NCBI GenBank assembly: GCA_016859345.1
Contig: CM029111.1
Span: forward strand, 12,899,714-12,963,713
Reading direction: 5' to 3'
Source of the DNA: Istiophorus platypterus
Lineage: Eukaryota > Chordata > Actinopteri > Istiophoriformes > Istiophoridae
DNA length: 64,000 nt
The notes under the pieces were generated by a model, which saw only the letters and a program-made list of their open reading frames with translations, was not told the DNA's origin and made no database searches. Below, one piece after another: positions 11,239 to 25,000 of this stretch; position 1 is the stretch's first letter, and every line of letters starts with the position of its first letter. Both the position numbers and the translations under genes were made by a program.

Positions 11239-11749
11239 AAGAGTGTGGATTGGCTGCCATAGAGGTGTCTGCTGCTGGGTGTTGCTGCTGGCTTGTTATT
11301 TCTTGATCACCTTGGCAGCCAAACCCAAGATGCCAGGCCACACACACCTCAATTCAATACGCATTGATGGGGACATATCTCTCGGTGGACTGTTCCCAGT
11401 GCATGCTAGAGGGAATGATGGCAAAGCCTGTGGGGAGCTCAAGAAGGAGAAAGGGATCCATAGGCTGGAGGCCATGTTATTTGCCCTGGATCGCATCAAT
11501 AATGACAATGAGCTGCTGCCTAACATCACTCTGGGTGCACGCATCCTGGACACCTGCTCCCGGGACACCCATGCTCTGGAACAGTCGCTGACGTTTGTTC
11601 AGGCACTGATTGAGAAAGACTCAACTGATGTCAAGTGTCTCAGCGGAGGGCCACCCATCATCACTAAGCCTGAGAGAGTGGTGGGAGTGATTGGTGCATC
11701 TGCCAGCTCTGTGTCAATCATGGTAGCCAACATTTTGCGTCTCTTCAAG
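11216..11749 (+). CDS. grm4: First coding exon of metabotropic glutamate receptor 4 (group III mGluR), partial gene
   Basis: This exon encodes 178 residues, the N-terminus of a class C G-protein-coupled receptor. The family binds extracellular glutamate through a Venus-flytrap domain, and group III members couple to Gi/o, mostly presynaptically. Visible: a hydrophobic signal peptide around residues 19-35 (WVLLLACYFLITLAA), then SIRIDGDISLGGLFPVHARG, CGELKKEKGIHRLEAM, the glycosylation sequon NIT at 103, LDTCSRDTHALEQSLTFVQ, PPIITKPERVVGVIGAS and SSVSIMVANILRLFK. Cys72 and Cys114 correspond to a conserved lobe-1 disulfide. Lys79, Arg83 and Ser164 align with the known ligand contacts Lys74, Arg78 and Ser159 of mammalian mGluR4. 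FALDRINND, NITLGARILDTCSRDTHALEQ and SGGPPIITKPERVVGVIGAS fit mGluR4 better than mGluR6, 7 or 8 as I remember them. The ATG has A at -3 and directly precedes the signal peptide. The exon ends in phase 0 at ...RLFK, the usual exon 1 boundary. Later exons were not found in the window. The group III assignment is near certain; the choice of grm4 is strong but made from memory. Confidence 0.9.
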
Positions 11750-11755
11750 GTCAGT
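11750..11755 (+). other. grm4: Splice donor of the first coding exon
   Basis: The sequence CAAG|GTCAGT follows the last lysine codon and fits the vertebrate donor consensus. The similarity to group III receptors stops exactly here: the next residues would be VSFFYRIYPS instead of the family's IPQISYAS. The open frame continues for 24 more codons into the intron and stops at TAA 11822-11824, so unspliced RNA would encode a truncated protein. Confidence 0.92.
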
Positions 11756-12522
11756 TTCTTCTACAGAATCTACCCCTCACTATACTTTTTCTTCAATATC
11801 TTTCTGCAGAGCACGGATATTTAATCGAATTCCCTACAGCATATTCTCTGCAATATGTTTGTGGAGTTCAGACTTTCAGTTGAAAACAATATAGACAAAA
11901 GGCAAACTTTGAATTTTAATCTTATACTGTGCCAACATCACCACACAAATACACAAAATCACAGACATACACTCTTATGTGGAATTTCCCAGTCCGTGTT
12001 TTTATTGCCTTTCCTTTGACCTTTTTATTTTCCTCCTAAGCTTAAACCACACTAGACGGTGATCATTACACCATAATTCTCCTCACTAATGACATTAATT
12101 TGCCAAGAGTCCTTAGTTTTGCCCTCCTCTAATTAATTCGGGGAAGCCATGCATGGCACCATGAGCTCATAGTACTGCTTTTGAATATAGTGAGCTTCTG
12201 CATTGTGTTGGCTCACCAGATGCAAATTCAATGTGCAAATGAGAGCAAAACATAGACAATATATGACATGACCTTTATAATACCTGCTCACCACTGTCAA
12301 ACCAAACTACAGGCCACAACCAAATTAATGAGAATAAGGACTGTGTCAAAACAGATTTATTTTTTTTTGGTAATATCTCAAAATTCATGCCAGACTACAT
12401 GCAGTGAGAAAGACAGTGGTTATATGTTGTAAGTCTATAAACACTGGTGAGGAACTCTTATGATCTCCTTAGGCTTGGCTACTTATTTTCATGAATCTAC
12501 TGACTGAAAATCTTGATGTAAA
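11756..12522 (+). other. Start of the long grm4 intron
   Basis: Intronic sequence with no recognised exon or repeat. It includes an AT-rich block near 12130 (CTAATTAATTCGGGG) next to the 10-bp palindrome CCATGCATGG. Nothing further can be supported. Confidence 0.6.
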
Positions 12523-13725
12523 GTCTAATCAAGTCAAGTCGTATTTTATTTATATAGCCCTATATGATGAATCACAAATTTGCCTCCAGTTTCTTCATCT
12601 GTTCAGCATAATAACCATGTCCAATGACTCCAATCAGACTAAAGCAACAAAGTAGGTTTACAGTATGCAAAATCAGGGTGACAACATTATAGATTGTGAG
12701 GATTAATGAAGAATATGATTTAAGAGGACATTGAGCACCTTCAGGTGCTGCCAACAGATAGGACCTGAGTCACGCAACCTCCTCTCCTTCACAAGGACCT
12801 GGAAAGTTGACAGACTACACAAACACACAAGGAACGAAAACCAAGCATATCATTCGTACGTCTAGGAGAGTAAAAGAAATGCTCAAAGGGAGGGAGAGAC
12901 AAGGAGGAGGCGAGGACTGCTGGAGGTCTGGGCTGATCGAAAGAGAAGGTAGCATCAACCTAACACTAGAGTTCGAGAAATCACACAGTTGTCAAGGGTT
13001 ACTGTTATTGTTACTCGTTCCACATGGTGTCCACCTGTTGTCTATGTCAGGCCGATAACCAGCAAGCGTGAAATTTTGCGTGAAATCAAGCTTTTCACAA
13101 AAGACAAGCAGGCCTCTAATTTGATGATTTGAGAAGTGTCATCAACTTTTACAGGAAGATACATATGAATATCTTTGGTGTAAAATTGGAAATTAATTGC
13201 TGACTGCACATTTGGCCAAGATGTGAAATATTAAGACAGAAAAGCAGAGGGTCAAGAAAAGAGCTGTGGGGTACTCCATATTTCACATCAGAAAATATTG
13301 ATGTAGTATTATTTTAGGAAACATTTTCATCTGTTCTTTCAGATCAATAAAACTTTAACCACAGGGCCAATCCAAACACACTAAATTGGTTTTCCAATTG
13401 GTCTAAGAATATACACTAATCTGAGGTATAAAAAGCTGCACTAAGATTGAATAAGAGAAGCACAGAAGTGGAATCTGAATCCATAGTCAACATATCATTC
13501 AGTGATTATTTACCACTTCAGCAGGTGAAGTTTCAGTGGACTGAGATTGAAAAGGTTCAGAGAGATTATTGTTAGATATTTGGACTGAAAGCTGCTGAGA
13601 CAAGGTTAGAGACTGTTTGATAATTATCGAGGAACCCTGGATTAAGGGGTGGTAGTCATGTAACATAAACAAAACCGATGTGATAGAGGAGTTAGTGAGA
13701 TAACTGGCAAGCCAGTCAATCAATC
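12523..13725. repeat. Long degenerate dispersed repeat of teleost type
   Basis: The block opens with AAGTCAAGTCGTATTTTATT followed by TATATAGCCCTA and CACAAATTTGCCTCC, a head sequence I recognise as extremely common in fish genomes. It continues with phrases such as GTGGGGTACTCCATATTTC and TAAAAAGCTGCACTAAGA, which belong to the same kind of long non-coding repeat. No intact ORF exists. The start is clear and the 3' edge is approximate. The family name is unknown to me and the identification is from memory. Confidence 0.6.
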
Positions 13726-16700
13726 ACTATAAATCTATTTATCCTTATAGAGGTTGAGCATGAAATGGCCATACTTTCCCTATTTCTAATCCATTTAGCT
13801 TTAAGGGACTAGTAGAGAGGCAGACAACATGGACAATTTCATGATCTCAAACTTTTGGACACCAATTTAGCTTTTGTTCTATTCACATAGGCTTTATCTT
13901 TTAAAAGAAACCTATAGAAGAAGAGGCCCGAATCACCTGCTGTGACATTGATTTAACAATGTCTCACCTGTCTGCTGCCATTCTAGGGGCTGACTAACTG
14001 CTCAGCAGAGGGCAAGAGGGTGAATAGTACAATACGCCACATCACAAGCCTGATTGACATGTCACAAGTCAACCAGAATAAATACTGTGCGTCCACATTC
14101 TTTTTGCTTTTTTAGATGAACCGTCTGACACAAGGCTGGCATCAGTATCCAGCCATGACAACCCCCAGCCCTTTACGTCCAAAAATTCTTTCTAGAGCCA
14201 CGCAAAGACCTGTCACACAGTCTTCACCATCATGGCAATACACATTCTGATTATCTATACCGATATGGAGATAGGAGGGTGGTGAGATATCTCATACAGG
14301 AACCCTCTTATTGCACAACACTGTAGAGGCAAGCAGTCATTTGCCTATAAAACATAGGCTGGTCAGTACACTTCCACAGCACGGTCACGCATCTAAACCC
14401 GCAAAGGACCCTTGCACGAATGTGTGGGTGATGTGTCTACAGTAGACCATTGATGACCTCAAGTCAGGCAGGACAAAAAAGACATAAATACATAACAAAG
14501 AATACATCCCTGCCATCTTAACCTCCTTTTATAGGGCAGCAGGGGCAGCAGAAAGCGTTTGCCTAAAAACCCAGGCAGACTGCCGCACTTATTCTACTCC
14601 TTAATTCCCCAAGTTTAAATGTCCCACCAAACACTGCTGTTAATGTTGCCAGACTCCTTGTGAAGGACACATGAACTGCCAGAATAGGATCTGTCCACTC
14701 ATAGGCCCTGTAAGACGTCTTCACACAGCTAATTGGCAAGCCTCTGTTTGGGCAGGATTTTGCAACTGGGCTGCTGTGTGTTCAAAACAGTTCGGCAAAT
14801 CCTGCAGTGGGGACAAATTTTTCTTCTTCTCTAAAGGGCATCGAGCTACACCACCCAAGACTCACTGTTCTTGGGCAAAAATGAGTTTTATGCGAGTATA
14901 GTGAGACTCGGATTCTGATAGGCCTCGGGTGAACCAAAGCAGGAATTCTTTTTTGATGGACAATATCTGCCCAGTGGGCTCGAACAGCCTCCTTGACAGG
15001 CCTTGAGCACGACTGGCAAATCCCACTGAGGGAGAGAGAAGAATCTTACAAGATGGTGCCAGTTCGCTCCAAGCAGGAAACACCATATTTCAAGAGATGG
15101 TTGCTAAAAAGCCCCTCTCTCCAAGCCTCTCATGACAATAGATAGCTGGCACATAAACTTTGATATTTGGAACTGAAAACAAGTCCCTGTTGGATGTATC
15201 AGGAAACTGGAGAGTTCGTGTGATGATTTCTTGGGCTGGTCATTCAAGCATTGGCTGGCCGGTGCCATTTCTGTGTGCAATCCTAGAATCTCCAGTCTCT
15301 CCTTGACATGTTTCAATTGCAGAGAGATACTGGGAGAAGCAATTAGCTGAGCATGTTCTGCATGTCACAGCATTGTTGCAGAATAAACATGAGCAGCTCC
15401 TGTCTGACTCCGCATCAGCAGTGTGATCAGATAGAAGGAGAGAAAAGCATAGAATAGGCTTTTAGGCAATGGAGTAGGTGAAAATGCACCCACCTCATTG
15501 GTGGCTAACGGGCAAAAACACAGGACATTCAGTCTTCAAATGTACTTTTCACATCATTTCAGCTTTAAAATGTATCAGGTAGTCCTGTGTCAGTAGAGAA
15601 TAAAAAATATCTGTCACATTTCAGGTTTGTTCTGGAAAAAACAACATGACTTAACAGTACACTCATGAGAAAACACGGATAGTAAACAGGCAGTTTGATC
15701 ATAGTGGTGCTTTATTTAACACTACAATAATGAGTCAGTATTTCTAATGCCCGAGATGGATGCAACCTTTTTTTTTTTTTTAACAGCACATATTAATCAG
15801 GTATATGGACACTGACTCTGTTCATAAAGCTAAACTCTGATAGAAAAATTCGTAGTCAAGCATGTCTGAAAGACACGTCACACATTACAGTGGTACTGAA
15901 CATAAACTAATGTATATAAAAGAGACGACACTGATTGTAAATAAAAAGAAAAATCTGCTACGACACTGGTGGCAACCATTCCAGAAGCATTGTTCTTCAT
16001 CTAGGGTATTTATTCTTGTAGTATTTAAAAAAAAAAAACGTTTGCAGAGAACTGGGAGGCTTATCCTCAACTTATCCTCTGTTTTTGACTTGACAGGCGA
16101 AACAATTTGTCATGAATCATACTGGTAGATAAACAAGAAACCATGGATATGTGATTTGCATTGCGCCTGGAAAGGGGCCCCAGGTGAAAAGAATGATATA
16201 GTATTTAACATTTTCAGTAATATTAACATGACAGCAGATCACAGGATGACATTGCAAAAGCATGAGGTAGACCCTCCTCTTGCCTTTTAATATACTGCGG
16301 TGCACCAGATGCACATCATTCCTTATTTGAGTTAATTTGTGCCCTTGTTGCTAACAATTTCCCATCAGGATTTAATCTTTTTGCAAACAAATTTATTGTA
16401 ATAATGTAAACAAGATGATAAAATGCTCCCACTGTGCTTAATTTAGCTCAGCATCTTTAGCATCCACCGTCCTCTGTTTTACTCACTTGCATTATATTTG
16501 GATTTACTTGATTTCATTGCTTGATTTAGTATAATTACCTTGATAATTTGTTCAATAAGGTGATTCATGGTAGAATTATGCTTGTGAGATAAATCAATGA
16601 ATTTGTTGATTGCATTTTACTTTGGGTAAAAACTTGATAATTTTGCAGGTGACATTGCTGCCAGGCAATGCATTACTACTGAGAAAAAACAAGCAACCAC

Positions 16701-19700
16701 AATATATTTTGAGCTGCTGCTGCTGTTAAATGTTAAATGCTGTTAAAATGCAAACTAGAGGGATGGTAAGGAGTATTGGTCATTTAGTTGGACGCGTTTT
16801 CATTTCTTCTAAGCTCCAGTGGAAATGCATGGACGTCTGGTGACTTGGGAACAAAATTATGCTTATTCTCTGCCAGCTGTCCAAAGGCGTCGAGGGAAAC
16901 GCAGGTAATCCCAAACTGAAGCAGAAGATGATGAGTCAGGTTGAGGGAGAGTGGGTCAACACAAAAATAATTCATGCTGAACAGATAAGAGATAAAGAGA
17001 ACATACTATTGATATCTAACAATTAAAAAAAATCAAAGGGCAAACTTTTACTTTAAACATGTTATGATGAGCTTTCATAAAGTCCCTCTTGAACAAATAC
17101 TATTTAAATTTCACACTGTGGAATATCAGACCCAGCAGAGACCACTCCTCTGCAATTAAATGCAATCCTCTGCACTTGTCACAGGGATTTTGATTAATAG
17201 GTAAAACTAAGGTTATGCTCTCGTATGGCATGGCTCAGCAGGTTCTGGTTCTTTTCTTTTTCTACACCATTAAAGTCAAATAAAACCATAAGCAAGACTG
17301 TGGCGGGGGGGGGGGGGGGGCTTCACCCCTAACCACTTCCCTCTAATGACTTCGAAAGTCAGGCTTGGCTTGTAGCTACCTTTCAATTTATTTCTTTTTC
17401 TCACCTGAGCTGTTGGGTTGAAGCTTAACTAATGATGGTTAGCCTTTTTTTTTCTTTTAAATTATAGTACAGTTTCTACATTGCTGTATGAGCCATGATG
17501 TGCTGTTCGGTAGCTCCTTGAGGCTTTATGTCTGCTGGATTGTGGCTCCTTTTTCCCCCAGAGTGCTTTGTTAGAATTGCTTCATTCAGTTTTCATATGT
17601 CTGATCTGATGCATACAAAGACCACAAGTATGAAAGCATGCAACCTAAAAATAATATACCACTAACAGAACTTGGGAACTGACGCTTCTTGCTCTCCTCA
17701 TGGGGCAAGAAATCTTTGATCGTAATGCAACTGGCTTCATGCTTGCAATTGTTTTTTAGCTTCTTACTTTTGAGCTTTTCCTTATCCTCCTCACAGTCAA
17801 GAGTGGCTCAGGGCGAAATGTTTGCTCAGCACTTCAGAGAAGGCAGGATTCCATCCCCATGGTGTGTCATGAATATTTTACTATATTGTTACGTAATTTA
17901 CACCTAGGGATTGGGGTTGAAAGCTCCCTCTCTGGATCCCCACATCACTGGGTCCACCACTTGGTCTGTTTTCATCAGCTGGGTTTTTATACCGCTGTTA
18001 AAGCGAGAGCAAAGTGCACCAGGTCTTGGGGTAATTTGTGGTTGTTTGCTTGTAATTCTCAAGGCAGACTGAGTGTAATTAAAGCCCTGGGCTTTTGATT
18101 GTGTCTCTTACACATCACTGAAAACAGCTTTACCGACTGGCTGGAGGGATATTGCTACAGCAGTCAGAAACTGCAGGAGCCTGCACTGTGTTTCAGGTCT
18201 TGAGGTTGACTTGCTGAGACAATCATAAGCTTTCAGACAAAGAGGGGGGTACCTCGGGCAACTTCCACACAGCACCTCTCTAAATTAGGTACAATCAGGT
18301 ACAGTCAGTCCGCAGGACTGGGTCTGGCCTCTGTGGAGGAGGGCGATTGGAACTGCGGAGACAGGTGGAGGGAAGAGAGATGGTAGCTTGGTTTACTCTT
18401 AACAGAAAGAAGAGGGTTAACCAGTTGCCTGTTTTGCTGTCTGTGAAGCAGTGAGCTTGCATCCGCCTCTCTCTTTCCTCATTAGAGACACTAGCAGAGA
18501 CCCTCAGGCGCAATGCCTTACTGCCCCTGAGCATTTCACTTTGTTTAGACAGGGGTCTTATTGCATTACCCCATCAGCCTACAGTGAGGACAGAGTGAAA
18601 GCTTTAGAGGCCCCTTAAAAATTATGCACACAGCTGCTCTTCACTTGCACTTGAAAATGGCCAATCTATTCATCTAGCCATGAAAATAAATATCACCTCC
18701 TATTGCTATCAGTCCTGAGTAAAGAATACAGCATTAAAATAAAATGTTGTATGTAAAATGTTGCTGTGAGGCTAAAGAAATGGGTTTGAAAGGGTAAGAG
18801 TCAAAATGGTAGATTTCCCCTAAGTCCACTTAACGCCATGAATCAACAATGAGAATCCAAATGTAATGACGTGAGATAAAATGAATTAAACAGTTTTGTT
18901 ATGACCCCGACTGGTCATTAGCCAAAAAAACATAAAGTTGGTATGGCAAGCGTTAGCAAACAGTTGCCTATTTACGATGTGGAGAAACATTAGCATTCAT
19001 TTGGAGATGTGTTTACTGGCGACCTGATGGACGTAACCCTTCCTTCCTCATTTTTGGTCTATATTTTTTGAGGGAAATAGCTGGTTTGTATGCTGCTTAA
19101 TGCCTTACTATGTTTACCAGGTAGTTGCTCACTACACTGTCTTTTGTCGGGTAAAACATGCATAGAGTATACTTATCAGAGCTTTTTAAAATGTGTTTAT
19201 TTATTTATTTTTTTAGCTGAAAACAGCTGTCTGCTGAAAATAAGGTTGATTAGATTGATAAGACTTGGCAAAGGTTCAGCTACCTGACCTGTTAACAAGT
19301 TATGAGGGGTCAGATTCCCACTGACTCAGGAATAGTAAGAAGGGAAGAAGGGCATGTTTTGCAGTAAATGTTGTATCCCTATGGGATTTACATTCATCAG
19401 AGTGTGGTATGGCTAGATGCTACACTTTGACTTGTTATGCTTCATCACATCTGGACAGTGCTCCCAAGGTGTGCCCTGTCACATTCACAGAGCCTCAACG
19501 CCCTGGAACTTGGTAGTAATTGAGGAGAGTGAGAGGCCTGGACAGGAGAATTGATTCTGACTGGGCTCACTCCCGTTCTGTGCTAAGTGTAATTTGGTGC
19601 ACACTACACTACATTAGTTCATTCATGCGGCCCAGTCCCAGACACTTGCCGGCACCTGACAAATCCCATGTACTTGCTGAAATCCCTCCTCCCACAAAGT

Positions 19701-21480
19701 CCGCCCTATGCAAACAAACAGGGAAGTGAATCAAATAAATACCTTCAAACAAACAGCAAGCAATTGTTTTCAGTGTGTTCACAGACCAGTAGGCTTTCCA
19801 TGGTTTTATCTGTGCCCCTCAACCTGACTTTTACAACTGAGCAGACCAAATCCATGAAGCTGTCTCCCTCGACCCCAGATGGCAGACGTCCCCCATCTAC
19901 TACGCTCTGGCTACAGAGGAGCAGCTCCTTTACTTCAGGATTAGTTCCGACTCAACTCACTATGCCCACCCAGGCCTGAGCGGTCAATTCCCACGACAGT
20001 CATGAGTGAGTGCTGCCCAGAACCTCGTCTTTTATTCTTGGCACTATTTTATACCCTTTCTCCTTCTGTTTGCAAATCACTGCAGTCAATCCAAAGTCAT
20101 TGCTGGTAGGCACCAAGCAGAGTGACAAAAAGCTACCGTAGGGCTGTCTCCCCCTGTTCATTCTCTTTCTCGATTTGTTAGGTTTCACTCAAATTAATTT
20201 CTGGCATTTGATTAGAGTGCACTAACAGGCCTACTGAGTAAGTGCTGGCAGGAGCGGGAAAAATGTCTTTTCTTTTTAAAACCTATGACTTCACTCCATT
20301 GAGCACTGCTGTAAAAGCCAAGAGAGGGACAGCGAAGAGCACAACAAAACTACCAACTGGGTTCACTCATGTTCTCTATGTTGCCGCTGTCACCTTAGTG
20401 GTTGCAATCTCCCACTTTCTGACATTTATTCGGGCATCTGGCACCCTGCTCTGCTCTGCTCTCTAGAAAAGTTTAAGAAGCTCACATCTTCACAATAGAA
20501 TCTAACAAATAAGAGCAAAGCCATCACATAGTTTCCTTGAAAAGCGAGGGATTAAAGGCTTGTAGTTCTCTCACCTGTATAATCTCACCATCAACCCACC
20601 AATATATCAGTCTGTGCTGCTTAAATTTTACTTTAACAAAGGTTGGAAGCCCATGACAAGAATACAGAAGCCTTGAGTTGCTCAAATACATTTAAATTAA
20701 AAGTAATCTGAGGTGCTATGACATTTTCCATATTGATTGAGGGAGCGTAGCCTTTTTTTTTTCTTTCAACTTGAGCAGTCAAAGGGACAGTGTCAGCAGT
20801 GAAAAATGAGCAATGATCTGAGAGCTCAGTTATTTATTAATTTCAACTCAGCAGCTTCTGTGAACTTCTCTTGACTAATAAATATAAAACACATGAGCAA
20901 GAAAAGGTCACTGTAATAAAATGCTCATACAGCCACTGTAAACTTGCCTGAGATCTTAAAGGGATTGTTCTGTCAGCCCAGTGCCAGCCGATATCCGCAG
21001 CCTACCCTGCAGTAGGGACTGAAAGAGAAAGTTTGGCCGCCTTCAGGCTAAGCAGCTTGGACAACATCCAGCCTTCCAGCACATGAGAGAACATTGAGGC
21101 TCCCATGAGTCACTGCTGTGTCACACGAAGGGATTCGCATTCTGGTCGGCGGCAGTTGGGATTTACCATGAAAACAGATCATTCAAGCTATATTTCTGAA
21201 ATAAATAGGACTGGGAAAAGTTCTTTGGAAACTTTCAACATTGTGATTTTGTTTTATGTTAAGCATACTGATATTGTAAAGTGACAGCCGTTATGAATGT
21301 TAGTATTTTTATGTCCCAGTGTGAAGAAAAAAATTCACATTTTCTTCCATTTGCTGCAATTGATGAGAGCAAAGACTGCTATTATCATGGCACTTGTGCT
21401 GAATGCCATAATCTTCTGCAATTTCTTCCTTTACCGTGTATTCAGTGGACTTGATCATCCACAAATTGTATTTTACAATA
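13726..21480 (+). other. grm4 intron, no recognised gene
   Basis: No exon was recognised on either strand. Short open frames exist but show no domain motifs. Homopolymer features include a T-run at 15768-15781 and a G-run at 17304-17320. I see no clear interspersed repeat, although old ones may be present. Confidence 0.55.
17304..17320. repeat. Poly-G run
   Basis: A run of 16 to 17 G residues. Such runs are prone to length error in sequencing and can form quadruplexes. Confidence 0.9.
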
Positions 21481-22041
21481 CAGCAGGTACCATAATAATC
21501 CTGATTAATATCTTAGCTTACAATATTAGCATGCTAATGTTTGGTAATTGGTAATTTGCACTAAACACAAAACTCAGCAAAGGTTGATGGAAACTTCATT
21601 AGTGTTGCAGATATTCAGAGATAAACCACTAAAGCATAAAGTATAAGATAATATATATTAAAAATGTGACCTGATGATGGAGCTAGTTAAGGGATCGCCA
21701 AAGTTTTTGTAAATAATCTTGTCAGGAACCTGAAAATTTGCACCAAAAGTACTAGAATTGAAATCTATCCAACAGCTGTCAAGACATTTCACTCAACACC
21801 ACAATGTGAACCTCACAGTGGCAGGTAAGGGAATTTTAACCTGCTGATGGCGCTAGTTGAAAAACTTTGGGGATCACCACAGTCATTAGGATTTTACCTC
21901 TGGGGAACACGAATGACTGTACAAAAATTCATGGCAATCCATCGAGTACTTGTTGAGATAAGATGTTGGTCTGGACCAAAGCGGTAGATCAATTGGCTGA
22001 CAACCCAACATTACTCTCTCGTGAGCCATGCAATTAAAAAC
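21481..22041 (+). repeat. Modular dispersed repeat, copy 1
   Basis: It begins with a TTAGCATGCTAATGTTTGG block and GCACTAAACACAAAACTCAG. Two related modules follow, each opening with CTGATGATGGAGCTAGTT or CTGCTGATGGCGCTAGTTG, then GGATCACC or GGATCGCC. The second module has ATGGCAATCCATCGAGTACT, then TCTGGACCAAAGCGGTAGA. It ends near GAGCCATGCAATTAAAAA. Two more copies lie at about 36.6 and 38.7 kb on the same strand. I recognise this text as a frequent repeat in percomorph genomes but cannot name the family. No coding capacity. Confidence 0.75.
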
Positions 22042-25000
22042 TTAAACTAAATTACTAAAAAGCCACAGCAGCAGGTTAATGCAAATAGTCACGCACATAT
22101 ACTGACACATATGATATGATGACATGATCTTTTTGACTCTAATGACTACAATCAATCAACCCAGCTGATAGTCATACTTTCTGCTGGACAGGATAAAAGC
22201 ACCAGCTACATTTTTGCTTTGAGTGATATTTGATTAGAACTTCAAAATGAAAATACATCTCCGAGCGAAAAAAAACATAATTTCACAAAACTGTATCCAT
22301 CAGTGTGAGTTAGTTTACTGGGTGCAGCACCAGAAAGATCTAATGAGGACAGTACTGGCGGCAAGAATTTCTACTATTGAATTTCTATTGAATTAATTTC
22401 ATCGACTTTCTCAGCAGAAATCATTTCAATTGATTAACCGGATCTCACCCAATGCAGGCTCCCCAGACATAATTTAGCTTTTTCTTTTTGGACCCATGTG
22501 TTGGATAGGAAATTGATTAGCTCTAGAATGTTGGCTTACCATTTCTTTTAGAAGAGTCTTGATTTTTAGTGCGATGCCGAGAAGATCAATGATGGGGTTG
22601 TTTTACGATTTCAAAATATTGAACAGCATGAATGAAATTGTCTCAGCGACTGAAACAGCTGGTGTTTGTGTATGTATGTTAACAGGCAAATGTTAGATGA
22701 GGAAAAATGACTTGGTTGTGACATTACACTATTCATTTATTTGTTTTTTTTTTTTTAAGCCAGTTGGTCTAGCTCTAGTGTACATTTCTAATGTTCTTAC
22801 ACCAGATGGCCCCACTGATCTCATGAATTTGTTTAAATTTTCTTCTGTTTCGATACCATCAAACACTCTGAGTTTTTGATTTTTCTAATAAAGTTCAAAG
22901 GTGGAACCTAACCTCATTGACAGAGGTTATTTGCACAGCTTCACATTAGCTCCCATGTTATGAAATCGGTCGATATCTAAAACCATTGTCCAATGAGATC
23001 GGCTGCAAATATAGAGACAGAATGCAGAGGCCAATCATGCATGCTCTCCAGATATTTGTACTCACTCACATTACCAGCTGGCAGAGGAAGATCAATTCTC
23101 ATTTGCGGGCTAATTATGGTTTCAAGAGTTTCTTCACTCAGTAAAAAACCTGATAAATCCTTACAGACTGGCTCCCTGTTCGTCACCACCCCATCACCGT
23201 GTTTCTTTAACATGCAGTCATTAACTTCTTAAGATCTGAGGACCTTCCATTACAAACACACACCTGGCTATCGACCCAGCGTCCTCAAGCTGAAGTGTCA
23301 ACATGCCTCATTTCCTGACATGTTTACCTCGTCCTTCAGTGGCTGAACGTCAGCATTTGGACCTGGAACGCATTGCTATTGATTTCTCAAAAGGTGACAT
23401 GCTGATATTAAACTTTAGATAAATATGTCGATTCGGTTTATAGCCAAGAGTTTCATTCTATCTGTATGATAGCAACCACATGTCTTGTCCTATCTTTTCT
23501 TTGCTTACATACCAGAAGCAAACTGTCAACATCTCTGTTCTGACTCTTTCTCTGAGGATATTTTCCTTAATTCTTGTGATGAAATGGTGTTTCAATAATA
23601 ATTCAATCTGTTGCCTGTCTGAATGCTTAAAATTCAGTATAATCTCTTTACCCATAGCACCAACACTCTTCCATTGTAGCTATACTTAGCAATTCTGACA
23701 ATAACAGCAATAAGAATAATAATAAAAAAAGAATGATAGTCATCTCTCATGAGGCCGCTCAGCTACAGATTCTTTGTGAAACTTTGTTCTCAGGAACCGG
23801 CATTTTGTATTTGGTGCTGAAGTAGTGTTTTGTTTCATGAGGTGCTTTGTATTTGTCACTGCTGATCTGTCTCATATCATATAATTTGTTAAAGTTAAAC
23901 ATGCAGTTTGCATATACTTACTGTATCTTGTAGATCATCTTATGCAGTTTTAGATGGGGCACATTATAGCTGATGGTTTTGCACTTCTGGCTTCTCCTGA
24001 AGTATTTAAGTACTTCAATAAAAAAATAACGTAAGCTCGATATGTTTTTCTGGAAACTGAACATGAGGCTTTAATAATTAGTGCTGTTTCACATTTGAGG
24101 GCACTTCAAAAACCATTTAACCATGTTAACAAAAATTCAAAAGTCCTTTTTTAAACATACAGTTTTTGTTATTTTGCATTTTTGATGATGCATAGTTTCA
24201 GGATCAAGAATTTAAATTGTGGAACTTGATTTGCTGGATGAACTAACCTGAAGTGTAAGTTATGTAACTCCATCATGAAACTTGTATGAAACAAAAATTA
24301 CAGTACACTGGTAAATTAGTCCTCGGGCCAAATGTACAGATGAAGATAATGTGTAAAAAAAAGTCTTGTTCAGATTTATTTAAATTGTGAATGTACAGTG
24401 ACAAATTAAACATATAGGTTGTTTGTCCCTGCCCTTAGTTACATAGTAAACATGTCGGTAAGGTTATAGAATGGTTGCAGACACAAAAACTAACTGGTGA
24501 GGCGTAGTAAAAGACCGTGGTTAAGGCTGAGACATTACCGGTTGTTAAGGTTGTGGAAAGAAGCTTCGATGATTATTCGTTTTGAATGGGAACAATTTAG
24601 CGCTCTCCTGTGTAAAAACCCTGTGTTTGTTCATCTCGTCTAGCCCCAAATTCCTCCTAATGCAGACTTTTAACATTTAATCATTTAGAGATTTTACTCT
24701 CCTCGTCCGTCTACACCCAACCAAGATGTTTACAGATGTAACTCAGTGAGCTCTGGGTACATTGTGAAGGATACTGCAGTTTCCCATCTCAATCTAATTT
24801 TAGTACTTCCATATGACAAATGGTATGATATAATCTGGGGGCGGAGATCTCTACCCTATTGGGCTCCTCAATTAAATTCTATAGATTGAGACAAGATCCA
24901 TGGCCCTCAGCAGTTTTTTGAGACATTGGCAGCTCACAGCACTGCTGATTTGTAGTAAATGAAATGTCAAGAGTGGCAGTCTAATCACTTTAACAATGTC

